Shown here one piece after another: positions 20,935 through 29,438 of a DNA stretch of 47,134 nt. The notes beneath the pieces are model-generated. The model saw only the letters and a program-made list of their open reading frames with translations, was not told where the DNA came from and did not search any database. The stretch comes from Deltaproteobacteria bacterium (GTDB lineage: Bacteria; Myxococcota_A; Polyangia; Haliangiales; J016). Location of the stretch: the NCBI GenBank assembly GCA_003696105.1, contig RFGE01000132.1, positions 1 through 47,134 on the forward strand, given 5' to 3'. The position numbers were made by a program, and so were the translations under genes. Each line of letters starts with the position of its first letter. Positions within the stretch are counted from its first letter, which is position 1.

Positions 20935-22446
20935 ATGCATCGCGTTTCGACAGTCTGGCTCGCGGCCGCCGCGCTGGCCGCGGGGTGTGCCGCCGACGGG
21001 GAGCCGGCGCCGGCCGACCTGGCGCGGGACACGGCCGCCGTGTCGCAGCCCGAGGGCTCGCCGCTGCTCGACACGGAGTTTCCCGGGGTGTGCGCGATCG
21101 AAGTGATCCTACCGCTCGACGAGGAGCCGCCGATTCAGGAGCGCGACCCGCGGTGGTGTTCCTGCACGCTGATCGCGGACCGCGTCGTCCTCACCGCGGC
21201 GCACTGCATCGAGGAGAACACCCGCGACGACGTGCACTGCAACGACGGGACGCCGGAAGGAACTCCGGGGCCGTGCCTCGACGACATCACCATCGCCTTC
21301 GGGCTCACGTTCGACCAGGCCAACCGCGTCGGCTTCGACGCCATCAAGATCCATCGCTACTACGACCCGGACATACCGAACGTCAACGACATCGCGCTGA
21401 TCCACCTCACTGACGATCCCGGCGTCGCGCCGATCGCCATCAACGACGCGCCGCTGTCGCCCGACGTCGTCGGCAGCCAGGCCACGTTCGTCGGCTACGG
21501 CATCACCCACGCCGACCTCGAGGACTTCGGCACCCGGCGGCGGGTCGACACGCCCATCACCGCGATCGGCAGCGACACCGTCGCGGCCGGCACCGACGAC
21601 ACGAGCGCGTGCCGCGGCGACGACGGCGGACCGGTGTTGGCCGATCTGGGCGACGGCCCCGTGCAGATCGCGCTGCACACGGTGATCAGCGACTGCTCGC
21701 CGACCGCGCGCCGCGCGCGGGTGGACCGATTCGCGCGCGACGTGATCTATCCGTTCGTCGACCGCTACAACGGCCCGTGCGCATTCGACGGCACGTGCGT
21801 CGAGTCCGGCTGCCGGTCGCCGGACCCGGATTGCGACCCATGCCTCGAGGACGGAACCTGCACGGAGGACTGCCCGACGCGCGACCCGGACTGCCCGCTC
21901 GGCGTGTTCCCCGGGGGCACATGCGAGCAGTCCGGCGAGTGCGAGCGCGGCGGTCGCTGTATCGCGGCCAAAGACGACCCGTCGTTCACCTACTGTAGCC
22001 AGCCGTGTGACCCGGCCGCGGCGGTGAGCGGCTGTCCGGCCGAGATGGAGTGCACCGACCTCGGGGACGGCACCGGGGAGTGTGAGTACACGGTGCCGTC
22101 GCCGGGCTCGCAGGGGTACCCGTGCGACTGCGCCAGCGGCACGAACTGCGAAAATCCCGGCTGCCGCTCCGGTCTGTGCGAGGAGGGCATCTGCGTCGTC
22201 GAGTGTGATTCGTCCGCCGACTGCCCGGCTCCGGCCGACCCGGACGCGGCGCCGTACGAGTGCGTCGACAGCCGGGTCAAGTCGGGGGCGCGCGTGTGCG
22301 TCGGGCGGCTGATCTCGGGCGGCGGCGGCTTCTGCGATCCGAACAGCGTCGCCGGCGCCGACCCGCGCGGTACGTGGGGTGGCCTCGCGGCGCTGGCGAT
22401 CGCGGCGTTGGCGCTGGTGTGGACCGGGCGCCGCCGGCGGCGCTGA
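20935..22446 (+). CDS. Trypsin-fold pseudoprotease, lipoprotein paralogue of the upstream protease
   Basis: The 503-residue protein has a lipoprotein signal (VWLAAAALAAGC, C18) and the same order as its upstream neighbour: S1 fold, cysteine-rich modules (CAFDGTC...PDPDCDPC), C-terminal hydrophobic helix and RRRRR. H90 (LTAAHC) and D152 (NDIALIHL) remain, but the nucleophile motif reads CRGDDGGP, so the catalytic serine is D230 (codon 21622-21624, GAC). The zymogen-activation IIGG is also missing. Loss of both features implies no ordinary serine-protease activity; a binding or regulatory role is inferred. The tail has FCDPNS before the helix rather than the GCGC of a MYXO-CTERM signal. ATG 20935 is preferred over ATG 20908 because GGAGG lies eight nt upstream and the signal peptide is compact. 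Confidence 0.88.
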   Translation: MHRVSTVWLAAAALAAGCAADGEPAPADLARDTAAVSQPEGSPLLDTEFPGVCAIEVILPLDEEPPIQERDPRWCSCTLIADRVVLTAAHCIEENTRDDVHCNDGTPEGTPGPCLDDITIAFGLTFDQANRVGFDAIKIHRYYDPDIPNVNDIALIHLTDDPGVAPIAINDAPLSPDVVGSQATFVGYGITHADLEDFGTRRRVDTPITAIGSDTVAAGTDDTSACRGDDGGPVLADLGDGPVQIALHTVISDCSPTARRARVDRFARDVIYPFVDRYNGPCAFDGTCVESGCRSPDPDCDPCLEDGTCTEDCPTRDPDCPLGVFPGGTCEQSGECERGGRCIAAKDDPSFTYCSQPCDPAAAVSGCPAEMECTDLGDGTGECEYTVPSPGSQGYPCDCASGTNCENPGCRSGLCEEGICVVECDSSADCPAPADPDAAPYECVDSRVKSGARVCVGRLISGGGGFCDPNSVAGADPRGTWGGLAALAIAALALVWTGRRRRR

Positions 22447-22455
22447 CGCGCGTGC

Positions 22456-22472
22456 CGCGGGCTCAGCCCGCG
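22456..22472. terminator. Perfect 7-bp hairpin between convergent genes
   Basis: CGCGGGC (22456-22462), a TCA loop and GCCCGCG (22466-22472) form a perfect inverted repeat ten bp after the pseudoprotease stop, and the loop is the stop codon of the convergent SET gene. Being symmetric it could serve both strands. No T-run is present, so efficiency is unknown. Confidence 0.4.
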
Positions 22473-22975
22473 CGCTGAGCGAACTCGGCCAGTTCGCCGC
22501 GCAGCAAGTGGCGCAACTCGTCAGGCACGAGGTGTGCCTCGTCCGGATCGACGATCAGGCCCCGGCAGGTTGGGGCGCCGCAGTGGCACGGGATCGCCAG
22601 GTGACCGGCGAACGCGTAGTCGTAGGTCAGTTCCTCTCCGGGCTGGATGTCGCGCAGCGCCGTCCACCACGGAATGGCGACCTGTAGCTCCGAGTTCCAC
22701 TTGATGTCGACCTCGGTGTTCGGATCGCAGCTGTGGTTGATCCAGCGCGTCTGGTCCGTGAGGTCGTAGTAGAGCGGCGGTCCCTCGGAGCCGTCGGGGT
22801 TCGGCAGATAGCCGGGGACGATGAGTGCATATTCGTCGTCGAAGTCGTCGTCTTCGCGGTACAGGACGCCGTCGCCGACGACGACGATGTCGCCCTTGAA
22901 GAAAGGTCGCGTGGCTCGCACGCCGTACCCGTGGATGCTCGACAGGTATACTTCCAGTCCGTCCATTCGAGGCAT
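22463..22975 (-). CDS. SET-domain protein (putative protein-lysine methyltransferase)
   Basis: This compact 170-residue protein is almost all SET domain. SSIHGYGVRATRPFFKGD (12-29) is the first S-adenosylmethionine-binding segment. RWINHSCDPN (77-86) is the NHSC motif, and EELTYDYAF (114-122) supplies the catalytic tyrosine region (Y118 or Y120). A post-SET zinc cluster CHCGAPTCRG (C130, C132, C137, with C83) completes the fold. Eukaryotic relatives methylate lysines of histones and other proteins; bacterial targets are mostly unknown. There is no signal peptide, so it acts in the cytoplasm. The start codon is 32 bp from that of the phosphofructokinase gene on the other strand, so the two share a promoter region. 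The substrate cannot be predicted from the sequence. Confidence 0.88.
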   Translation of the reverse strand: MPRMDGLEVYLSSIHGYGVRATRPFFKGDIVVVGDGVLYREDDDFDDEYALIVPGYLPNPDGSEGPPLYYDLTDQTRWINHSCDPNTEVDIKWNSELQVAIPWWTALRDIQPGEELTYDYAFAGHLAIPCHCGAPTCRGLIVDPDEAHLVPDELRHLLRGELAEFAQRAG

Positions 22976-23007
22976 GAGCGAAACCTACTTACACCGAAAA
23001 GGCGACG

Positions 23008-24093
23008 ATGCCCAAGCGAATCGGCATTCTAACTGGCGGCGGTGACTGTCCAGGGCTCAACGCGGTGATCCGCGCGGTGGTCAAACACGCGCAGGGCACC
23101 TACGGCTGGGAAGTCATCGGGATCGAAGACGGCTTCAAGGGGCTGTACGAGCAGCGCTACATGGAACTCACGCGCGACAAGACGCGCGGGTTGCTCGCGC
23201 GCGGCGGCACGATCCTCGGTTCGTCGAACCGCGCGGATCCGTTCCACTATCCGCTCAAGGGACCGGACGGCAAGGTGACGCCGACGGACGTGTCGGCCAC
23301 GATGCTCGAACATCTGTCCTACCTCGATCTGGCAGGGCTCGTCGCCGTCGGCGGCGACGGCACGATGCGGATCTCGAAAGCGTTCGTCGACCGCGGGTTT
23401 CCGATCGTAGGCGTCCCCAAGACGATCGACAATGACCTCGAGGCGACCGACTACACGTTCGGCTTTCAGACCGCGGTCGAGGTGGCGACCGAGGCCATCG
23501 ATCGACTTCACACCACCGCGGAGAGTCACGATCGCATCATCATCTGTGAGGTGATGGGGCGGTACGCCGGCTGGATCGCAATGGTCGCGGGGCTGGCTTC
23601 GGGCGCCGACGTGATCTTGATTCCGGAGATCCCATACGACATCCGGCGGGTGATCAAGGCGTTCCACTCGCGCCACGCGCGGGGCCTCACGTATAGCATC
23701 GTCGTCGTCGCGGAGGGCGCTCGGCCGATCGACGGCGGTCACGCGGTCGCGGTCCCCTCCGACGGAACGCGGCTCGAAAAGCTCGGCGGCGCCGGCCAGC
23801 GACTCGCCAACCAGATTTGCGAGCACACCGACTACGAAGTGCGCGTGACCGTGCTCGGCCACATCCAACGCGGTGGCACTCCGACCGCGTTCGACCGGGT
23901 GCTCGGCACGCGCTACGGCGTCGCCGCGGTGGATCTGATCGAGCGCGGCGATTTCGGTAAGGTCGTCGCGCTCAAGGGCAACGAGATCGTCGCGGTCGAC
24001 ATGGACCAGGCCGTGTCGAAACAAAAGACGATCGATCCGCACGGCGAACTCGTCGCGGTCGCGCGCGCGTGTGGCGTGGAACTCGGCGGTTGA
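23008..24093 (+). CDS. 6-phosphofructokinase (Gly104/Lys124-type)
   Basis: The 361-residue enzyme belongs to the PfkA family and phosphorylates fructose 6-phosphate. RIGILTGGGDCPGLNAVIR (4-22) is the phosphate-donor loop, VGGDGTMRIS (114-123) the donor-specificity motif, VPKTIDNDL (136-144) the catalytic loop with D141, and CEVMGRYAGWIA the sugar-binding motif. At the positions that separate donors, residue 118 is Gly (equivalent to E. coli G104, favouring ATP) while residue 138 is Lys (equivalent to position 124, as in pyrophosphate-type and group III ATP enzymes). ATP is the more likely donor, but pyrophosphate use cannot be excluded. AAAAGG precedes the ATG. TATACT at 22947-22952, inside the start of the SET gene, is a possible -10 box. 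Confidence 0.9.
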   Translation: MPKRIGILTGGGDCPGLNAVIRAVVKHAQGTYGWEVIGIEDGFKGLYEQRYMELTRDKTRGLLARGGTILGSSNRADPFHYPLKGPDGKVTPTDVSATMLEHLSYLDLAGLVAVGGDGTMRISKAFVDRGFPIVGVPKTIDNDLEATDYTFGFQTAVEVATEAIDRLHTTAESHDRIIICEVMGRYAGWIAMVAGLASGADVILIPEIPYDIRRVIKAFHSRHARGLTYSIVVVAEGARPIDGGHAVAVPSDGTRLEKLGGAGQRLANQICEHTDYEVRVTVLGHIQRGGTPTAFDRVLGTRYGVAAVDLIERGDFGKVVALKGNEIVAVDMDQAVSKQKTIDPHGELVAVARACGVELGG

Positions 24094-24105
24094 CGCCGGC
24101 GGCGA

Positions 24106-24759
24106 TCACTTCGTCTCCGCGATCGCCTCGAGTCGGCGCGGCGCCCCGGCGACGAGCAGCGTGTCCGAGGGCGTGAGCGGTCGGTCCGGATCGGGCAGGA
24201 CCAGCGCGTCTCTCAGCAGGTCGTGCACGGCCACGATCTGGACCTGGTAGGTCTGCGGCAGCTTGAGTTCGCGCAAGGTCTTGCCGCTCCAGCTGTCTGG
24301 AACCGCCATTTCCTGCAGCGAAAATTCCGGGCCGAGCTGTTGGTATCGCAACAATCGGCCGCTCACCAGCCGCGACGCCAACCCGAGCGCGGCTTCCTTT
24401 TCTGGGAATACCGCCTCGGCGGCGCCGAGCGCGTCGACGATGCGCGCCTGCTCCTCCGACTGTACCTTGACGAAGATGTCCTTGACGCCGAGGTCGCGCA
24501 GCGCGAGCAGCGCGAGCATCGATGCGCCGAGGTTGTCGCCGGTCGACACGACGGCCGCGTCGGCATGGGGGGCGCCGAGTTCCTGCAGTACCCCTTTGTG
24601 GGTCGCGTCGCCGACGAGAGCGCGCGCGACGTGTGGGCCGACGCTGTCGACCAGCTCCTCGACTTGGTCGATCGCGAGCACGTCCTGGCCGAGATTGGCC
24701 AGCTGCAGGGCGGTGACGCGGCCGAACGTGCCGAGTCCGACGATGACGAACCGTTTCAT
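24106..24759 (-). CDS. ktrA: Potassium uptake regulator, RCK/TrkA-N protein (KtrA-like)
   Basis: The 217-residue protein is a cytoplasmic gating subunit for a K+ channel-like transporter. Residues 1-130 are a Rossmann-type RCK domain with VIVGLGTFGRVTALQLA (5-21) and the acidic ribose-binding residue in VLAIDQ. Residues about 140-217 are the smaller RCK_C (TrkA-C) lobe (WSGKTLRELKLPQTYQVQIVAVH...PLTPSDTLLVAG). A single RCK unit of this size is the KtrA form; E. coli TrkA has two fused. It starts 11 bp after the stop of the membrane subunit with GGAGG four nt before the ATG, so both are one operon. Nucleotide binding (ATP/ADP or NAD) by the N lobe controls the pore in known systems. Confidence 0.93.
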   Translation of the reverse strand: MKRFVIVGLGTFGRVTALQLANLGQDVLAIDQVEELVDSVGPHVARALVGDATHKGVLQELGAPHADAAVVSTGDNLGASMLALLALRDLGVKDIFVKVQSEEQARIVDALGAAEAVFPEKEAALGLASRLVSGRLLRYQQLGPEFSLQEMAVPDSWSGKTLRELKLPQTYQVQIVAVHDLLRDALVLPDPDRPLTPSDTLLVAGAPRRLEAIAETK

Positions 24760-24770
24760 GCAACCTCCGG

Positions 24771-26231
24771 TTAGCCGATCAGCAGGTCTTCGTGGGCGGG
24801 TCGCACGCGCGACGGCAGCCGCGAGCGCAACGTCAGTGCGGAAAAGAAGGACAGCAGCCCGACGCGCCCGATGAACATCAAGCAGATGAGAATCACGCGG
24901 GCCGTGCTCCACAGGGACGCGGTGAGATCCATGGACAGGCCAACGGTCCCGAACGCGCTGGTCGCCTCGAACACGATGGCGAGAAACTCGCCGCGCGCCT
25001 TCGCGGGCGGAATGTGTGCGGCGCGAATGAAATTGAGTAGCAGCAGAGCCGCCGTGATGACCGTCATCGCCATCAGCAACAGCGACACGGTGCGGTCGAT
25101 CGTGCCCTGTGGGATGCCGCGGCCGCGCAGCTCCACGTAACGACGGCCGCGCATCCGCGACCACGCGAGTGCGATGAGAACGGCGATCGTGGTCGTCTTG
25201 GTGCCGCCGGCGGTGGATCCGGGCGAACCGCCGATGAACATCAGCACGATCGTCAGCATCGCGGTGTCGTTGCCGACCTGGGCGTACGAGATCGAGTTGA
25301 ATCCGGCGGTGCGCGGCGTGACGGCCATGAACAGGCCGTTGGCGAGCTTGTCCACCACCGACATGTCGGCCAGCACGTTGTTCCATTCGAACACCGTGAA
25401 CGCGATCCAGCCGACGCCGAGCAACACCGCGGTCGTCACGACCACCGTGGCGGTGTGGCTCGACAGGCGTGGGCCGCGGACGCGGGTTCGCAGGCTCGGC
25501 GCGAGCGCGCGGCGCCCGCGCCACCAGTGGCGCAGTTCCCATACGGACAAGAACCCGATGCCGCCGGCGACGACCAGCGCCGACACGACCAGCAGAGTCA
25601 GCGGACTGTCGGCGAAGCCGACGAGCGAGTCGGAAAAGGTCGAGAAGCCGGCGTTACAAAACGCGCTGACCGCGTGGAAGACGGCGTGCCACGCGGCGTC
25701 GGCCACGTCGAAGCGAGGCAGCCACAGCAGGAACAGTGCGAGCGCGCCGGCCGCTTCCGCGGCCAACGTGAACTTGCCGACTGCGACCGCCAGCTTGCCC
25801 AAGTCAGTATCGGCCGACGACACCAGCGGCATCGCGATCGTCTCGGTGCGCAACGACAGCCGCCGGCCCAGCGCGCCGATCAGCATGGTCGTGAGCGTGA
25901 TGACGCCCAGCCCGCCAAGTTGGATGAACACGAGCAGCCACAGTTGACCGCTGCGGGTAAAGTGCGTCGCCGTGTCGACCACGATCAAGCCCGTGACGCA
26001 TACGGCGCTGGTCATGGTGAACAGCGCGTCGAGAAACGACAGCGGCGGTCCCGCCTGCAGGCCCGGGATCCACATCAGCCCGGCGGTGCCGACGGCGATC
26101 AGCGCGGCGAAGCTCGTCACGATGAGAGCCGGCGGCGACAGGCGGCGCCACCACAGCCACCACGCTGGCGGGGATAGCAGCGAAAATAGGCGCAAGGACA
26201 ACAGGCGCAATCGCAAGCGGAGCGGCGTCAC
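24771..26231 (-). CDS. ktrB: Potassium transporter membrane subunit (KtrB/TrkH family)
   Basis: The roughly 486-residue integral membrane protein has four repeated membrane-pore-membrane units. The pore-loop filters are TSAVCVTGLIV, SAFCNAGFS, TPRTAGFNS and TSAFGTVGLSM, each with the conserved glycine that lines the K+ path. Between them are long hydrophobic helices and the FIGGSPGSTAGGTKTTT segment, the conserved intramembrane gate region of this superfamily. With the single-RCK partner downstream this fits KtrB better than TrkH, although its length is at the TrkH end. The GTG at 26231 (VTPLRLRLR) gives a basic N terminus before the first helix; no clear ribosome site supports it, so the exact start is uncertain. 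K+ uptake serves turgor and pH control. Confidence 0.9.
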   Translation of the reverse strand: MTPLRLRLRLLSLRLFSLLSPPAWWLWWRRLSPPALIVTSFAALIAVGTAGLMWIPGLQAGPPLSFLDALFTMTSAVCVTGLIVVDTATHFTRSGQLWLLVFIQLGGLGVITLTTMLIGALGRRLSLRTETIAMPLVSSADTDLGKLAVAVGKFTLAAEAAGALALFLLWLPRFDVADAAWHAVFHAVSAFCNAGFSTFSDSLVGFADSPLTLLVVSALVVAGGIGFLSVWELRHWWRGRRALAPSLRTRVRGPRLSSHTATVVVTTAVLLGVGWIAFTVFEWNNVLADMSVVDKLANGLFMAVTPRTAGFNSISYAQVGNDTAMLTIVLMFIGGSPGSTAGGTKTTTIAVLIALAWSRMRGRRYVELRGRGIPQGTIDRTVSLLLMAMTVITAALLLLNFIRAAHIPPAKARGEFLAIVFEATSAFGTVGLSMDLTASLWSTARVILICLMFIGRVGLLSFFSALTLRSRLPSRVRPAHEDLLIG

Positions 26232-26859
26232 GGGATGTGTACGAGGGCGCGGACTTCGGTGTTGCGATCGCGCGGGTGCGCGAGGGCTGCATCGACGCCC
26301 GGTGTGCGAGGGTCGGTGTGGCAGCGAGGGGCCGTCCCGCGCGCGCCGGCGCTCCTGGTCCGCGGTGCGGCGGCGACGATCGCGTCGGGCGCCGCGGACG
26401 GGTCGCGGCCGGCGGTGCCGAGGCGAACGACCGCGCGACCGCGCGGGCCGCGCGCGCCGTCGCCGGCCGGCGCACCTGCGGCGGGCCGGAACGCGGCACG
26501 CCTCGCCGTCCGCGCCGGATCCCGCTGCGCGCGGACCGGCGGGCGCGAACGGCGACACGCCTTCAACGCGTCATTCCCGGTCGCAGGGGCGACCGGCACC
26601 TCGGCTCGAGTGCGCAACGCGCGCATCATGACGTCCGCACTGTACACCAGTCGCCCGGCGCCGCGCGGGTGCCCGGCGCCGTATGGAGGCTGTTGCGCGT
26701 AGGCGCGCCAGCGAGGCTGCGAGATGCGAGGTGAGGTCCGGCGCACGCCCGTAGCGCACGAGGGCGCGTATACACATACGGTACCGAAGGGCGCGAGGAC
26801 GTACGCCGCAGATCGCCTGTAGATCGCGACCGCAGCCAGCGGCTATGCGCAACCGCCTC
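26232..26859. other. 628-bp stretch with no supportable gene
   Basis: This gap separates the start of the K+ transporter gene from the stop of the hybrid kinase gene (both minus strand). Several open frames of 90-170 codons exist on both strands, but their products are Arg/Ala/Pro-rich without any recognisable fold, typical of chance frames in GC-rich DNA. I looked for a c-di-AMP (ydaO) riboswitch, which often controls ktr genes, and found no matching core. The part at 26740-26830 is visibly less GC-rich (GTATACACATACGG) and may hold promoter elements for ktrB. Confidence 0.5.
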
Positions 26860-29319
26860 CTAGGCGAGCGCGCCCTCGGCGGGCGGGATGCCGCGCATGA
26901 CGCGCCCGTCTCGCACGTAGGACGACCCGGCGACGGCCTTGGCCAGCTTCTTGCCGGCAGCAGCCGCCTCTGCGAGGTCGTTGAACGAGCCGACGTCGCC
27001 CGCCTCGGTCGTGACCACCGCGATCGACACGGTCATGATCGGGAACTGGCGCAGCGTGCCGAACCGGTCTTTCGTCTCGATGTAGCCGCGCTCGCGATCG
27101 GCTCGGTTGTAGTAGAGCGGGACGAGGCGATCGAACTGCTGGCAGATCGCCGTGCAGATGCGGTCCACGCGGTCCGGGGACGTGGCGAACACGAAGTCGT
27201 CGCCCGCGATGTGGCCGATGAAGTCGTCGGGACCGCCCTCGGCGTGGATCACCTCGCGGATGATGTCGCCGGTCTGGCGGATCACGCCGTCCGCCTTCGC
27301 ATAGCCGTAGTAGTCGTTGAACGCCTTCAGGTTGTCGAGGTCGAGATAGCAAAATGCGTGGCGGCCGCCGCCGGCGATGCGGGCCGACAACTCGCGCTCG
27401 ATGGCGCTGGCGCCCGGCAGTTGCGTCGTCGGCGACGCGCTTACGTCCCGCGCGCGGCGCTCGAGGGCGCGCTCGACGCGCGCGACCAGTTCCGACGCAT
27501 CGAACGGCTTGACCATGTAGTCCTCGGCGCCGATGCGGAACGCCCGAACCTTGTCGTGGGTTTCGCTGCGCGCGGACAGGAAGATGACCGGCGCCGAGCC
27601 GACCGCCGGACTCGACCGGAGCGTTTCGGCGGTCTCGAATCCGTCGCGGTCGGGCATCATCACGTCGAGGAGCACGAGGTCGGGCCGGAACCGGCGAGCT
27701 TCGGCGACCGCCGCCGCGCCGTCTGCCGCCTCGTGGACCTTGTAGCCGGCCGCTTCGAGGACTTCGCGGCAGATCATGCGGATGGTCGGATCGTCGTCGA
27801 CGACGAGCACCCGCGCGGCCTGGGCCTGCCCGGCGTCGCGGATGAGTCGCTGGCACACGGCGAGCAAGCCGTCCGCCTCGATCGGCTTGGCGATCGCTTC
27901 GTCGGCGCCCCACTCGAGCGTCGCCTCGCGGTTGGCGGCCGTGTCGACCATGAGCACGGCGGCCTTCTTCGTCTCGGGATCGTGCTTGAGGATGTCGACC
28001 AGAGCGCGGGCCTCCTGGCCGATGCTCGGCGCGTCGACGAGTACCAGCGCCGGGCGGTGTTGGCGGGCGAGGGCGATCGCCTGGTAGGTGTCGCGCGCCT
28101 CGACCACGCGGTGGCCCGCCTCCATCAGCACGCCCTTGACGATGAACGTCGTGTAGTCGTCCACACACGCGACCAGGATGGTCGACGCCAACTCCGCCGG
28201 GACCGCGGTGGCGTCGCGCGCGCGCGACACGTCCGCTTCGCGCTGCACTTCGGCGGCCGGCGCCGCGGGCAGTGTGAACACGAACTTGGTGCCGTCGTCG
28301 CGCGAGTCGACCCAGATGCGCCCTCCGTGCGCCTCGATGATCGCGCGGGAAATCGCCAGCCCCAGGCCGGTGCCGCCGACTCGCCGGCTGTCGGAGTCGC
28401 GAATCTGCTCGAACTTGTCGAACACGCGCTCGCGCGCGTCCTGGGGGATCGGCTCGCCGTTGTTGTAGACGGACACGCCGACGTGACTCGACGCGACGGA
28501 CGGACCGAAGACTTCGACGTCGATGCGGCCGCGTTCGGGTGTGAACTTGATCGCGTTCGACAGCAGGTTGTTGAGGACCTGCGCGAGTCGATCGGGATCG
28601 CCGATGATGCGAATGTCGCGCGCTTCGAACTCGGCGCGCAGGTCGACGCCCTTGGCGTCCGCCGCCCCGCGATAGCGCTCGACCGCGTCGGCCGCCAGCT
28701 CGTCGAGCAGCACGTCGCGAAAGTGCATCGGCATGCCGCCGGTCTGCGACCGCGCCACGTCGAGCAGATCGTCGACGATCACGTTCAGGCGCGCGCACGA
28801 GTCGCGCGCCATTTGCAAATAGCGGCGCTGCTTCGGCAACACCGGGCCGACGTATTCTTTCAGGACGATGTCGAGCGCCCCGGTCACGGAGGTCAGCGGC
28901 GTCCGCAACTCGTGGGACACGACCGACACGAACTCGTCCTTGCGGCGATCGAGCGCCTTGGCCTCGGTGATGTCGCGCAGGACGACCACCACGCCGACGA
29001 GCCGGCCGTCGGCGGCGCGCACCGGCGACACCGTCGAGTGCAGCACCTTGTCGCCGAGCTTGAGCTCCTCGCGCAGCGTCTCGTCGGCGCCGGTGGCCGG
29101 CGCCGCAGCGGGGGTCGCGACGAGGTCGAACGGGTAGAAGCCGAGCCGCTCCTTGAGGTACTGGCGGTCGACGGCGGCGTCCGCCGGAATGCCGAGCATC
29201 GCGCGCGCGGCGGGGTTGATGCGCACGATCTCGCGGTCGGCGTCGCTGAGGATCACCCCGTCGGCCATGGTCTCGACCATGCGGTCCAGGAGGCGAATCG
29301 TGTCGTCGTGCGGGTGCAA
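26860..29319 (-). CDS. Hybrid sensor kinase: PAS-HisKA-HATPase-REC-REC-GGDEF-like
   Basis: The 819-residue protein has no transmembrane segment. Order: PAS sensor (about 8-120); dimerisation domain with phospho-accepting H136 in VVSHELRTPLT; HATPase with the N box NNLLSNAIKFT and VGGTGLGLAISRA (314-326); a first receiver (380-495) with D429 and K478 but otherwise diverged; a second, canonical receiver (502-620) with DDD 508-510, D552 in LLDVMMPDRDG and K604; and a C-terminal GGDEF-like domain (about 635-800). The last retains DLDNLKAFNDYYGY but has AGDDF at 705-709 instead of GG(D/E)EF, so cyclic-di-GMP synthesis is doubtful. The start is TTG at 29319, supported by AGGGGA just upstream; an ATG at 29280 is the alternative. 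It lies 119 bp downstream of the ABC exporter genes. Confidence 0.9.
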   Translation of the reverse strand: MHPHDDTIRLLDRMVETMADGVILSDADREIVRINPAARAMLGIPADAAVDRQYLKERLGFYPFDLVATPAAAPATGADETLREELKLGDKVLHSTVSPVRAADGRLVGVVVVLRDITEAKALDRRKDEFVSVVSHELRTPLTSVTGALDIVLKEYVGPVLPKQRRYLQMARDSCARLNVIVDDLLDVARSQTGGMPMHFRDVLLDELAADAVERYRGAADAKGVDLRAEFEARDIRIIGDPDRLAQVLNNLLSNAIKFTPERGRIDVEVFGPSVASSHVGVSVYNNGEPIPQDARERVFDKFEQIRDSDSRRVGGTGLGLAISRAIIEAHGGRIWVDSRDDGTKFVFTLPAAPAAEVQREADVSRARDATAVPAELASTILVACVDDYTTFIVKGVLMEAGHRVVEARDTYQAIALARQHRPALVLVDAPSIGQEARALVDILKHDPETKKAAVLMVDTAANREATLEWGADEAIAKPIEADGLLAVCQRLIRDAGQAQAARVLVVDDDPTIRMICREVLEAAGYKVHEAADGAAAVAEARRFRPDLVLLDVMMPDRDGFETAETLRSSPAVGSAPVIFLSARSETHDKVRAFRIGAEDYMVKPFDASELVARVERALERRARDVSASPTTQLPGASAIERELSARIAGGGRHAFCYLDLDNLKAFNDYYGYAKADGVIRQTGDIIREVIHAEGGPDDFIGHIAGDDFVFATSPDRVDRICTAICQQFDRLVPLYYNRADRERGYIETKDRFGTLRQFPIMTVSIAVVTTEAGDVGSFNDLAEAAAAGKKLAKAVAGSSYVRDGRVMRGIPPAEGALA

Positions 29320-29348
29320 AGATCCCCTAAACCGTAGGCGGCATCACT

Positions 29349-29354
29349 ATTGTA
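29349..29354 (-). promoter_or_regulatory. Extended -10 box before the hybrid kinase gene
   Basis: On the minus strand TGCTACAAT carries an extended -10 (TGn plus TACAAT at 29354-29349). Transcription would begin near 29342 and give a leader of about 23 nt containing AGGGGA before the TTG start. No good -35 is seen, as expected for extended -10 promoters. Confidence 0.4.
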
Positions 29355-29438
29355 GCAGGCGCCGTCGCGGTCGGGCTGTCCGGGATGTCCCAGCAACCCA
29401 TGGAAACCGCACGCTTTGCGCAAAATCGGGGGATCGGG

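Noticed and set aside
26228-26746. 172-codon minus-strand frame and plus-strand frames of 155-165 codons in the same gap
   Set aside because: Frames on both strands overlap each other, have Arg/Pro-rich composition and no motif or ribosome site.
26232-26859. c-di-AMP (ydaO) riboswitch ahead of ktrB
   Set aside because: Expected by family knowledge, but the conserved core sequences are not visible on the minus strand.
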